A stretch of DNA of 6,935 nucleotides from PS1 clade bacterium. GTDB lineage: Bacteria; Pseudomonadota; Alphaproteobacteria; RS24. The DNA lies in NCBI GenBank assembly GCA_016779015.1, contig JADHOK010000072.1, positions 1-6,935 on the forward strand, read 5' to 3'. The translations under genes were made by a program, and so were the position numbers. The notes under the pieces were generated by a model that was not told the origin of the DNA, made no database searches, and was given only the letters and a program-made list of their open reading frames with translations. Numbering within the stretch: position 1 is the first letter of the stretch; every line of letters starts with the position of its first letter. Shown here one piece after another: positions 1 through 5,035 of the stretch.

Positions 1-41
1 TTCTTTTCGGGGGTCGGCTCAGAAGACATGCCTCTCCTTAA

Positions 42-90
42 ACCTTTTTCTTATATTAATAAATAAAGGATGTAGTTGTAGTAGGTAGCG
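42..90. other. AT-rich tract with adjacent TAG triplets, possible DNA-unwinding element
   Basis: Bases 44-69 are almost entirely A/T, with a core of TTATATTAATAAATAAA. They are followed directly by TAG triplets at 73-75, 79-81, 82-84 and 86-88, with TTG at 76-78, and then a short GC stretch. In the best-studied bacterial origins, DnaA-trios (read 5'-TAG) sit between the unwinding element and a GC-rich spacer leading to a DnaA box, and this order matches. However, I see no good DnaA box immediately to the right, so the assignment is weak. Confidence 0.35.
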
Positions 91-185
91 GGTTTTTGTG
101 TTGATTATTCATGTGACGGGTGTTCATCCCCAATTTTGATACTGTGGGCGAAATGCTTGTGAACTATGGGTGTAAATATCAGTCA

Positions 186-236
186 TACCCAAATCACCCC
201 CAAATTATCCCAAATCGTCCCGAATTACCGTAAATC
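186..236 (+). repeat. Five helically phased CCCAAAT-like elements (iteron-like array)
   Basis: CCCAAAT occurs at 188-194, 199-205 and 209-215, then a variant CCCGAAT at 219-225 and a diverged CCGTAAAT at 228-235. The terminal T of each falls at 194, 205, 215, 225 and 235, so the spacing is 11, 10, 10 and 10 bases, one turn of B-DNA. The same face of the helix would therefore present each element. The third unit includes TTATCCCAA (205-213), 7 of 9 matches to the DnaA box. Caulobacter has weak DnaA W-boxes with a TCCC-type core, so a low-affinity DnaA array is a sensible guess; a site for another origin-binding protein is equally possible. Confidence 0.6.
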
Positions 237-274
237 TGCCGATAAAGGCCGTTAAATCGGAGCGCCGACATCGC

Positions 275-343
275 GTGAGAAATGGGGATAGCGGGGATAA
301 TTCTCTTCCGAAGAAACCGAAGAAAACCATCCCCATATCTCAC
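275..343. repeat. 15-bp inverted repeat (1 mismatch) around a 39-base loop
   Basis: The left arm GTGAGAAATGGGGAT (275-289) pairs with the right arm ATCCCCATATCTCAC (329-343) at 14 of 15 positions. The loop (290-328) contains a second GGGGATA and a perfect tandem duplication of CCGAAGAAA (308-316 and 317-325), preceded by a small CTTC-C-GAAG hairpin (305-313). It could form a cruciform, or act as a two-fold binding site with arms 54 bases apart. No T-run follows the right arm, so it is not an intrinsic terminator. Confidence 0.6.
283..300 (-). promoter_or_regulatory. Two abutting DnaA-box-like 9-mers
   Basis: On the reverse strand, CTATCCCCA (291-283) and TTATCCCCG (300-292) each match the DnaA consensus TTATCCACA at 7 of 9 positions and lie end to end. 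The first overlaps the left arm of the inverted repeat. Each match is weak alone; abutting identical orientation and origin-like context raise their interest. Their GGGGATA cores are 9 bases apart. Confidence 0.35.
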
Positions 344-348
344 TAACC

Positions 349-364
349 GTTAAAAGCGATTTAA
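349..364 (-). promoter_or_regulatory. CtrA-type binding site TTAA-N7-TTAAC
   Basis: The reverse strand reads TTAAATCGCTTTTAAC, an exact match to the full CtrA consensus TTAA-N7-TTAAC; the top strand reads TTAA (350-353), seven bases, TTAA (361-364). CtrA is the alphaproteobacterial cell-cycle response regulator that silences the Caulobacter origin by binding such sites beside hemE. An eight-base-specified motif is expected about once per 65,000 positions in equal-composition DNA, so a chance hit in this region is unlikely though not excluded. Binding is inference. Confidence 0.6.
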
Positions 365-415
365 TAAACCGTGTATGAAGCGCTGCGGGTTTTGGTAAAG
401 CGGGGACAAAATTTC

Positions 416-446
416 TTGGCATGACGGGCAGCGCAACTTATCCTCA
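416..446 (+). promoter_or_regulatory. Candidate promoter of the DUF299-maf-aroE-coaE-dnaQ operon, overlapping a DnaA-like box
   Basis: TTGGCA (416-421, 5 of 6 to TTGACA), a 17-base spacer and TATCCT (439-444, 4 of 6 to TATAAT) lie about 40 bases before the first start codon. The -10 element sits inside TTATCCTCA (438-446), which matches the DnaA box at 8 of 9 positions, the best match I find in the non-coding region. DnaA binding there would block this promoter if both calls are right. Confidence 0.35.
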
Positions 447-484
447 TTCTTCACATAATTCACCTCGTTCAGCGCGGAGCCCCG

Positions 485-1321
485 ATGGCGGTTACCCCTT
501 TTCATCTGCACTTGATATCCGACAGCACCGGCGAGACCGTGCAGGCGGTAGCGCGGGCGGTTTGCGCGCAATTTGTCGATGCTGAACCGCAAGAGCATAT
601 TTATGGGCTGGTGCGCGGCACTAAAGCATTGGCGCGGGCCTTGCAGGAGATGCGCGCCAACCCCGGGCCGGTCATGTATTCCATCCTCGACGATGGCTTG
701 CGCAGCGAACTGCACGCGGCATGCGATAAAATGGGGGTGCCGTGTCTGTCGCTATTGCAGCCTTTTGTCAATTCGCTGGCGCCGCATCTGGGTGTTGAGA
801 TCGCCAATAAGCCGGGCAGTCAGCACGCGCTGGACACTGATTATTTCCGCCGCATCAACGCGCTCAATTATACCATCCAACACGATGACGGGCAGAGCCA
901 AGGCGATTTGAACGAAGCCGATATTGTTCTGACCGGTGTCAGCCGCACCTCTAAAACTCCGACCTGTATCTATCTCGCCAATCGCGGTTATAAAGCGGCC
1001 AATGTGCCGTTAGTGCCGGGCATGGAGCCGCCGCGCGAATTGCTGGAGGCGCGTCACCCGCTCATTGTCGGTTTGACCAACAGCCCCGAACGCCTGCAAG
1101 CCATTCGCCGCAATCGCCTATTGACGCTGAACGAGGACAATGAAACCGAATATATCGACCCCGAGCTTATTCGCGGCGAGGTGGCCGAAGCGCGTCGTCT
1201 GTTTACCAAACAGAAATGGCCGGTTATCGATGTGTCGCGGCGCTCGGTCGAGGAAATTGCCAGCGCCATATTGAACCTATATCAAGAGCACGAAAAAACC
1301 CGCCACCAAACGGGGGCGTGA
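485..1321 (+). CDS. Pyruvate, phosphate (or water) dikinase regulatory protein, DUF299 family kinase/pyrophosphorylase
   Basis: Bifunctional cytosolic enzyme that inactivates pyruvate phosphate dikinase or PEP synthase by ADP-dependent threonine phosphorylation and reactivates it by Pi-dependent dephosphorylation, giving PPi. The E. coli homologue is PpsR (YdiA). The 278 residues match the family's usual length. The N-terminal ISDSTGET motif is at 11-18, HALDTDYFRRINALNYTI at 114-131, and the P-loop-like nucleotide site GVSRTSKTPT at 151-160; all are family hallmarks. The ATG at 485 has GGAG at 476-479, five bases upstream, and no other start precedes the conserved N-terminus as well. It is the first gene of a tight operon with maf 12 bases downstream. 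Target choice (PPDK versus PEP synthase) cannot be told from sequence; PPDK is the commoner partner in Alphaproteobacteria. No ppsR symbol is assigned because that name means a photosynthesis repressor in this class. Confidence 0.96.
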   Translation: MAVTPFHLHLISDSTGETVQAVARAVCAQFVDAEPQEHIYGLVRGTKALARALQEMRANPGPVMYSILDDGLRSELHAACDKMGVPCLSLLQPFVNSLAPHLGVEIANKPGSQHALDTDYFRRINALNYTIQHDDGQSQGDLNEADIVLTGVSRTSKTPTCIYLANRGYKAANVPLVPGMEPPRELLEARHPLIVGLTNSPERLQAIRRNRLLTLNEDNETEYIDPELIRGEVAEARRLFTKQKWPVIDVSRRSVEEIASAILNLYQEHEKTRHQTGA

Positions 1322-1333
1322 ACGGGAAGCCAT

Positions 1334-1921
1334 ATGCAACTCACAAAAAAACTGACCCTCGCTTCGCAAAGCAAAATCCGCGCTGCCGTGCTGGAAGGGG
1401 CTGGCCTGGATTTCGAAGTGCAGGTCTCCGGTGTCGATGAGGACGCGCTGAAAGCCGCGCATCACGGCGCGGCCGACGCGCTGGCGCTGGCGCTGGCCGC
1501 CGCCAAAGCCCAGGCGGTTGCGGCTGAGGGTTTGCTGATCGGGGCTGACCAAATCCTTGAATGCGACGGCAAGTTATATGACAAGCCGCGCGATATGGAT
1601 GAGGCGCGGCATAATTTGTCGCTGTTTCGCGGCAAGACGCATTATCTGGTGGGCGGTGTGGTGTTGGTCGAGGGCGGCGAAACGGTCTGGGCGCATGGCG
1701 GGCGCGTGGCGCTCACGATGCGCGATTTTTCCGACGCGTTTTTGGATGCGTATCTGGCGGCGGCGGGCGAAAGGGTTTTGAGCTCGGTCGGCTGCTATCA
1801 GCTGGAAGGGTTGGGGGCGCATTTATTCTCGGCCATTGATGGCGATTATTTTTCCATTCTCGGTCTGCCGCTGCTGCCGCTGCTCGACGGCCTGCGCACG
1901 CATGGCGGCCTTATCGCATGA
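1334..1921 (+). CDS. Maf family nucleoside triphosphate pyrophosphatase
   Basis: Hydrolyses non-canonical or modified nucleoside triphosphates to monophosphates plus PPi, a house-cleaning function; the family was first named for septum inhibition in Bacillus. The protein has 195 residues, the usual length. The N-terminal LASQSKIRAAVL (9-20) is the Maf phosphate-binding motif, here with SKIR rather than the commoner SPRR. GADQ (70-73) contains the catalytic Asp72, KP is at 84-85, and the C-terminal GCYQLEGLGAHLF (153-165) and SILGLPLLPLL (174-184) are typical. The GADQ form resembles the YceF subgroup, which prefers 7-methyl-GTP, but the substrate cannot be assigned safely. A GGGAAG stretch lies four bases before the ATG. 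Its stop overlaps the aroE start as ATGA, so the two are probably translationally coupled. Confidence 0.93.
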   Translation: MQLTKKLTLASQSKIRAAVLEGAGLDFEVQVSGVDEDALKAAHHGAADALALALAAAKAQAVAAEGLLIGADQILECDGKLYDKPRDMDEARHNLSLFRGKTHYLVGGVVLVEGGETVWAHGGRVALTMRDFSDAFLDAYLAAAGERVLSSVGCYQLEGLGAHLFSAIDGDYFSILGLPLLPLLDGLRTHGGLIA

Positions 1922-2844
1922 GCGCCGGCGACAAACCCCGCCTCGCCATTATCGGCTGGCCGGTCAGCCATTCGCGCTCGCCGCTCATCCATAATCACTG
2001 GCTTGTCGGGCACGCCATAGAGGCGGTTTACGAGCCCTATCCGGTCGCTCCTGATGAGGATTTCTGCGCCGCGTTGGACGCCATGGCGGCGCAAGGTTTC
2101 ATCGGCGCCAATGTTACCATCCCGCACAAAGAAGCGGCCTTCGCTGCCATGGATGAATTGAGCGCGGCGGCCGAAAGTCTCGGCGCGGTCAATACGATAA
2201 GTTTTGCGGGCGGCAGGTTCTCCGGCGACAACACAGACGGCGATGGGTTTCTCGCCGGTCTGGAAGCGGCCGCTCCGCGCCATGATTGGCGCGAGCGACC
2301 GGCGCTGATTTTGGGTGCCGGCGGCGCAGCCCGTGCCATTGTCGCGGCGTTGGCGCGCGCCGGTGTCGGCGATATTCGTCTGACCAACCGCACCCGCGCG
2401 AAAGCCGAGGCGCTGGCCTCTCTATCTGAAGGTGTTTCGGTCGGTGATTGGGAGGCGCGCGGCGACTTGCTGGAAGGGTGCGGCCTGCTGGTCAACACCA
2501 CCAGTCTCGGCATGGATGGCGCGCCGCCGCTCGACATGCCGCTTGACGCGCTGGGTTTGGGCTTGGGCTTGGGTTTGGGTTCAGGTTTGGATTTGGGCGG
2601 CCTATCGAGCGAGAGCGGGCCGGGCAAAACCCCCGCCGCCGCGATAGTCAGCGATATTGTCTACACGCCGTTGGAGACGCCGCTGTTGCGCGCGGCGCGC
2701 GCTGCCGGCCATATCGGCGTGGACGGGCTCGGCATGTTATTGAACCAGGCGGCGCTGGCTTTTGAGATTTGGTTTGGCGTGCGCCCGACAATCGATGCGG
2801 CGCTGCGCGATAAGCTCATCGCCAGTCTGAACGAGGAGGCATAG
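1918..2844 (+). CDS. aroE: Shikimate dehydrogenase (NADP+) with a Gly-Leu repeat insertion
   Basis: Reduces 3-dehydroshikimate to shikimate with NADPH, step four of the shikimate pathway to aromatic amino acids. Visible motifs are the shikimate-binding SHSRSP (17-22), NVTIPHK with catalytic Lys71 (65-71), AVN (90-92), GDNTDGDG with Asp107 (103-110), the dinucleotide loop GAGGAARA (133-140), NRT (157-159), NTTSLGM (193-199) and DGLGMLLNQAA (269-279). At 308 residues it is about 30 longer than usual. The excess is a low-complexity Gly/Leu/Ser stretch at 212-241, between NTTSLGM and SDIVYTP, encoded by hexanucleotide repeats. All catalytic residues are kept, so the enzyme is probably active. The start overlaps the maf stop (ATGA), and I see no strong Shine-Dalgarno, which suggests coupling to maf. 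Confidence 0.95.
   Translation: MSAGDKPRLAIIGWPVSHSRSPLIHNHWLVGHAIEAVYEPYPVAPDEDFCAALDAMAAQGFIGANVTIPHKEAAFAAMDELSAAAESLGAVNTISFAGGRFSGDNTDGDGFLAGLEAAAPRHDWRERPALILGAGGAARAIVAALARAGVGDIRLTNRTRAKAEALASLSEGVSVGDWEARGDLLEGCGLLVNTTSLGMDGAPPLDMPLDALGLGLGLGLGSGLDLGGLSSESGPGKTPAAAIVSDIVYTPLETPLLRAARAAGHIGVDGLGMLLNQAALAFEIWFGVRPTIDAALRDKLIASLNEEA
2553..2598 (+). repeat. Hexanucleotide G-rich repeat in aroE, G-quadruplex-capable
   Basis: TTGGGY units code for alternating Leu-Gly (residues 212-227). Five GGG tracts at 2553-2555, 2559-2561, 2565-2567, 2571-2573 and 2577-2579 are separated by exactly three bases each, which satisfies the classical intramolecular G-quadruplex pattern on the coding strand and in the mRNA. 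The array then decays through TCAGGT and TTGGAT. It falls in a surface-loop position of AroE. Confidence 0.85.
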
Positions 2845-2848
2845 CGCC

Positions 2849-3493
2849 ATGTATCTTATCGGTCTCACGGGCTCTATCGGCATGGGCAAATCGGCGACGG
2901 CGAAATTGTTTATGCAGGCCGGCGTGCCGGTTTATGACGCCGATGCGGCAGTGCATGCGCTTTATGAAAAAGGCGGCGCGGCGGTCGCGCCAGTAGGCGA
3001 GCTGGTGCCCGAGGCGGTGGTCGATGGCGCGGTTGATCGCGCCATATTGGGACACCATGTTTTGAAAGATGCCGATAAGCTGAAAGCATTGGAGGCCATC
3101 GTCCATCCGTTGGCCGGACAAAGTCAGTTCGACTTCCTCACCGCAGCGCAAGGCGCGCCGACCGCGGTGCTGGATATCCCGCTTTTGTTTGAGACCGGCG
3201 GCGATGCGTTTGTCGATTGCGTGGTCGTGGTGTCAGCGCCATTTGACATCCAAAAGCAGCGCGTATTGGCGCGCGCCGGTATGAGCGAGGAGCGCTTTAA
3301 CGACATTCTGGCCAAACAAGTGCCGGACGAAGACAAGCGCGCTAAGGCTGATTTTATTGTGGACAGTTCGATATCCATCGAAGACGCGCGCACCCAGGTG
3401 CGTGCTATTTTACAATCGGTCGAAGGGCGCGAAGGCGCGGCTTATGCAGCGCGCCTGGCGCGCAGTAAAGCGGCGCAAGAAGATGCCAAATAG
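2849..3493 (+). CDS. coaE: Dephospho-CoA kinase
   Basis: Phosphorylates the 3'-hydroxyl of dephospho-CoA with ATP, the last step of coenzyme A synthesis, in the cytosol. The Walker A loop is GSIGMGKS (8-15), YDADA with the substrate-site aspartates is at 29-33, VHPL at 85-88, DIPLLFE at 109-115, the LID-region QRVLARAG at 137-144 and KADFIVD at 166-172. Its 214 residues are slightly longer than the usual 200 or so because of an Ala/Arg/Lys-rich tail after about residue 190. A good Shine-Dalgarno AGGAGG (2834-2839) lies within the end of aroE, nine bases before the ATG, and the gap between the genes is four bases, so it belongs to the same operon. Confidence 0.95.
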   Translation: MYLIGLTGSIGMGKSATAKLFMQAGVPVYDADAAVHALYEKGGAAVAPVGELVPEAVVDGAVDRAILGHHVLKDADKLKALEAIVHPLAGQSQFDFLTAAQGAPTAVLDIPLLFETGGDAFVDCVVVVSAPFDIQKQRVLARAGMSEERFNDILAKQVPDEDKRAKADFIVDSSISIEDARTQVRAILQSVEGREGAAYAARLARSKAAQEDAK

Positions 3494-3525
3494 CGGGCAA
3501 ATTAAACAGCAAGAGGGTCAATAGA

Positions 3526-3552
3526 ATGAAAAAACCGGAGAACAGCGGCTGA
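3526..3552 (+). CDS. Possible 8-codon leader mini-ORF (MKKPENSG) coupled to dnaQ
   Basis: An ATG at 3526 is preceded by GAGGG (3513-3517) at an eight-base spacing and opens a reading frame of eight codons ending in TGA at 3550-3552. That stop shares its final A with the dnaQ ATG (TGATG), the arrangement used in translational coupling. The nearest Shine-Dalgarno-like stretch for dnaQ itself, GGAG at 3537-3540, is 11 bases from its start and inside this mini-ORF. Translation is inferred from the signals only; so short a frame could arise by chance. Confidence 0.35.
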   Translation: MKKPENSG

Positions 3553-4355
3553 TGCGGGAAATTGTCCTCGATACCGAGACCACCGGTCTCGACCCGGCCA
3601 GTGGCGACCGCATTGTCGAGATTGGTTGTCTGGAGCTGGTCAACCGATTGCCTACCGGCGAGACGTTTCACGTTTATATCAACCCCGAACGCGATATGCC
3701 GCGCGAGGCCGAAGCGGTGCACGGGTTGAGCGCCGGGTTTCTTGCCGATAAGCCATTGTTTTCACAGATTGCCGATGATTTTGTGGCTTTTGTCAAAGGC
3801 GCGGCGTTGATTATTCACAATGCGGCTTTTGATATGAAATTTTTGAACGCCGAATTGGCGCGCCTCGGCCGCGATGACCTGCGCGACAATCAGATTATCG
3901 ACACGCTGTCTATGGCGCGGCAAAAATTCCCCGGCGCACCGGCCAGTCTCGATGCGCTGTGTCGGCGCTTCGGGGTCGATAATTCGGGCCGCGATTTGCA
4001 CGGCGCGCTCATCGATAGCGAATTACTGGCCGGTGTCTATCTGGAATTATCGGGCGGGCGTCAGCCGGGCTTGGTATTTCAGGCCGAGGCGGCACGGGCC
4101 GAAAGCGCTGCCCTGCGTGATGGGTTGCGTAATGAGTTGCGTGATGGGTTGCGTGATGGGTTGCGTGGTGACCCACGTGATGACCCACGTGATGAAAATG
4201 CAGCGGCTGCACTGCATCCGGCACGCGCACCGAAACGTCGGCGCGAAACACCGCTGGGGTCGCGTTTGAGCGATGAAGAGCGCGCCGCGCATGAGGCGTT
4301 TTTGAATGCCTTGCCGCAGCGCGCTATATGGTTTGAGGGCCAGGCCGAGGAATGA
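3552..4355 (+). CDS. dnaQ: DNA polymerase III epsilon subunit, 3'-5' proofreading exonuclease
   Basis: Proofreading subunit of the replicative polymerase core. The DEDDh exonuclease motifs are all present: DTETTG with Asp7 and Glu9 (7-12), HNAAFD with Asp94 (89-94), and HGALID with His150 and Asp155 (150-155). QPGLVF at 171-176, just after the exonuclease domain, resembles the epsilon clamp-binding motif (QTSMAF in E. coli). A linker follows, then a C-terminal stretch from about 231 (ETPLGSR, then DEERAAHEAFLNAL) that should bind the alpha subunit. The linker contains seven 12-bp repeats (residues 189-216). The length of 267 exceeds the common 230-245 for this reason. The start is fixed by motif I at residue 7. 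It ends the operon and converges with secB. Confidence 0.96.
   Translation: MREIVLDTETTGLDPASGDRIVEIGCLELVNRLPTGETFHVYINPERDMPREAEAVHGLSAGFLADKPLFSQIADDFVAFVKGAALIIHNAAFDMKFLNAELARLGRDDLRDNQIIDTLSMARQKFPGAPASLDALCRRFGVDNSGRDLHGALIDSELLAGVYLELSGGRQPGLVFQAEAARAESAALRDGLRNELRDGLRDGLRGDPRDDPRDENAAAALHPARAPKRRRETPLGSRLSDEERAAHEAFLNALPQRAIWFEGQAEE
4116..4199 (+). repeat. 12-bp in-frame tandem repeat (7 units) in the dnaQ linker
   Basis: Units begin at 4116, 4128, 4140, 4152, 4164, 4176 and 4188. Units 1, 3 and 4 are identical (CGTGATGGGTTG), unit 2 is a variant, units 5-6 end in GACCCA and unit 7 is diverged. They encode RDGL, RNEL, RDGL, RDGL, RGDP, RDDP, RDEN: charged, probably disordered sequence between the clamp-binding motif and the alpha-binding tail. 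GGGT in early units and ACCC in later ones can pair (TGGGT 4157-4161 with ACCCA 4171-4175). Confidence 0.9.
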
Positions 4356-4356
4356 A

Positions 4357-4412
4357 GCTTCTGATTTGAAGCCTCTAATTAATGCCCCTAATTAATGCCC
4401 CTAATTAATAGG
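4357..4412. repeat. 13-bp tandem repeat at the dnaQ/secB convergence, with a weak hairpin
   Basis: CTAATTAATGCCC occurs at 4375-4387 and 4388-4400, and its first nine bases again at 4401-4409. On the reverse strand the third copy supplies the last secB codons and its TAG stop (4401-4403), so the repeat duplicates the end of the gene into the intergenic space. A five-base stem GCTTC/GAAGC (4357-4361, 4368-4372) with a six-base loop lies beside it. The stem is short and no clear T-run follows on either strand, so a role as a bidirectional terminator is only a possibility. Confidence 0.75.
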
Positions 4413-4940
4413 CGTCTCGCTTGCCGTGTCATCACCGGCCGCATCGCCATCTGAGGTGTCGCCATCTGAGGCGTCATCACCTGCCGCGCCGTCCGCTTGA
4501 TTTTGTTGATAGAGCGCCATGAAATCGATCGGGTCGAGCATAATCGGCGGGTAGCCGCCATCGCGCGTCGCATCGGCCAGCACGCTGCGGGCAAATGGAA
4601 ATAGCTGGCGCGGCGCTTCGATGAGCAGCACCGGACGAATATCGGCCTCGGGAATATTGACCAGCCGAAAGACGCCACAATATTCAAGCTCGGTAATGAA
4701 TTGCACCGCATCTTCTTTTTTTGCTTCGATGCGAAACTTCAAGCCGACCTCGAAATCCGTATCGGATAATTTGCGCGCCCCGACATTGGCATTGACGCTG
4801 ATATCGGGTTGCATATCGGCAAAGCTCGGCGCGCCCGGGTTTTCAAACGATAAGTCACGGACATATTGCACCATGATTTGTAAACCCGGCGCAGCGGCGG
4901 CCTCCAGCGTACCGTTTTGATTTTCTTCCGATTGCGACAT
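4401..4940 (-). CDS. secB: Protein-export chaperone SecB
   Basis: Tetrameric cytosolic chaperone that keeps preproteins unfolded and hands them to SecA for Sec-dependent export. The protein has 179 residues. Family hallmarks are YVRDLSFENP (26-35), VGLKFRIEAKK (65-75), ELEYCGVF (84-91), EAPRQLFPFAR (108-118) and GGYPPIMLDPIDFMALYQQ (128-146). The C-terminal 33 residues are Asp/Gly/Ser/Ala-rich and strongly acidic, longer than in enterobacterial SecB (about 155 residues), and include a DASDG/DTSDG duplication. GAGGAG on the reverse strand (4952-4947) lies six bases upstream of the ATG, supporting this start. It converges with dnaQ and precedes no gene in its own direction within the window. 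Confidence 0.96.
   Translation of the reverse strand: MSQSEENQNGTLEAAAAPGLQIMVQYVRDLSFENPGAPSFADMQPDISVNANVGARKLSDTDFEVGLKFRIEAKKEDAVQFITELEYCGVFRLVNIPEADIRPVLLIEAPRQLFPFARSVLADATRDGGYPPIMLDPIDFMALYQQNQADGAAGDDASDGDTSDGDAAGDDTASETPIN
4446..4475 (-). repeat. 15-bp tandem duplication in the secB acidic tail
   Basis: On the top strand GCCATCTGAGGTGTC (4446-4460) is followed by GCCATCTGAGGCGTC (4461-4475), one mismatch, encoding DASDG then DTSDG in the C-terminal tail. The unit is a multiple of three, so the frame is kept. Confidence 0.85.
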
Positions 4941-4988
4941 CAGTCTCTCCTCATTTCGCGGATGGCGACCATAACCTCTTTTTTGCGC

Positions 4989-5017
4989 ATGAAAAGCTGA
5001 AATTTCGTTAAAGGCAA
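4989..5017 (-). promoter_or_regulatory. Candidate secB promoter
   Basis: On the reverse strand TTGCCT (5017-5012), a 17-base spacer and TTTCAT (4994-4989) each match the sigma70-type consensus at 4 of 6 positions and sit about 50 bases upstream of the secB start, in the 95-base gap after fxsA. The match is modest; secB could also be read through from fxsA. Confidence 0.25.
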
Positions 5018-5035
5018 GCGAAAGCAGCCTCAGGC

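Larger units (their letters stand above)
1..484. other. Non-coding region, candidate hemE-proximal chromosomal replication origin (oriC), left end cut
   Basis: No credible gene is present; the one long reverse frame here (350-715) mostly overlaps the DUF299 gene antisense and resembles nothing. The stretch is AT-richer than the genes and carries several origin-like elements annotated separately: an AT-rich tract with TAG triplets, phased CCCAAAT-like elements, DnaA-box-like 9-mers, an inverted repeat and a full CtrA-type site. It is known that the Caulobacter origin, and the proposed Rickettsia origin, lie between hemE and the DUF299 gene (CC_0001/RP001), which is exactly the gene that starts here at 485. 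That this is an active origin is inference. hemE itself is not in the window, and no perfect TTATCCACA box is visible, which is the main weakness. Confidence 0.6.

Noticed and set aside
350..715. Reverse-strand frame of 121 codons at the start of the DUF299 gene
   Set aside because: It lies mostly antisense to a well-supported gene, has no recognisable motif, and its stop end falls in the non-coding region with no promoter or Shine-Dalgarno support.
2037..2627. Reverse-strand frame of 196 codons within aroE
   Set aside because: Antisense shadow of a GC-rich gene; its Lys-Pro repeat is just the complement of the Gly-Leu-coding hexamers.
4116..4199. CRISPR-like array
   Set aside because: Units are 12 bp and directly abutting with no spacers, and they translate in-frame within DnaQ; this is a coding minisatellite.
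4388..4711. Reverse-strand frame of 107 codons overlapping secB
   Set aside because: It is a different frame of the secB gene, and all SecB motifs are in the 4401-4940 frame.
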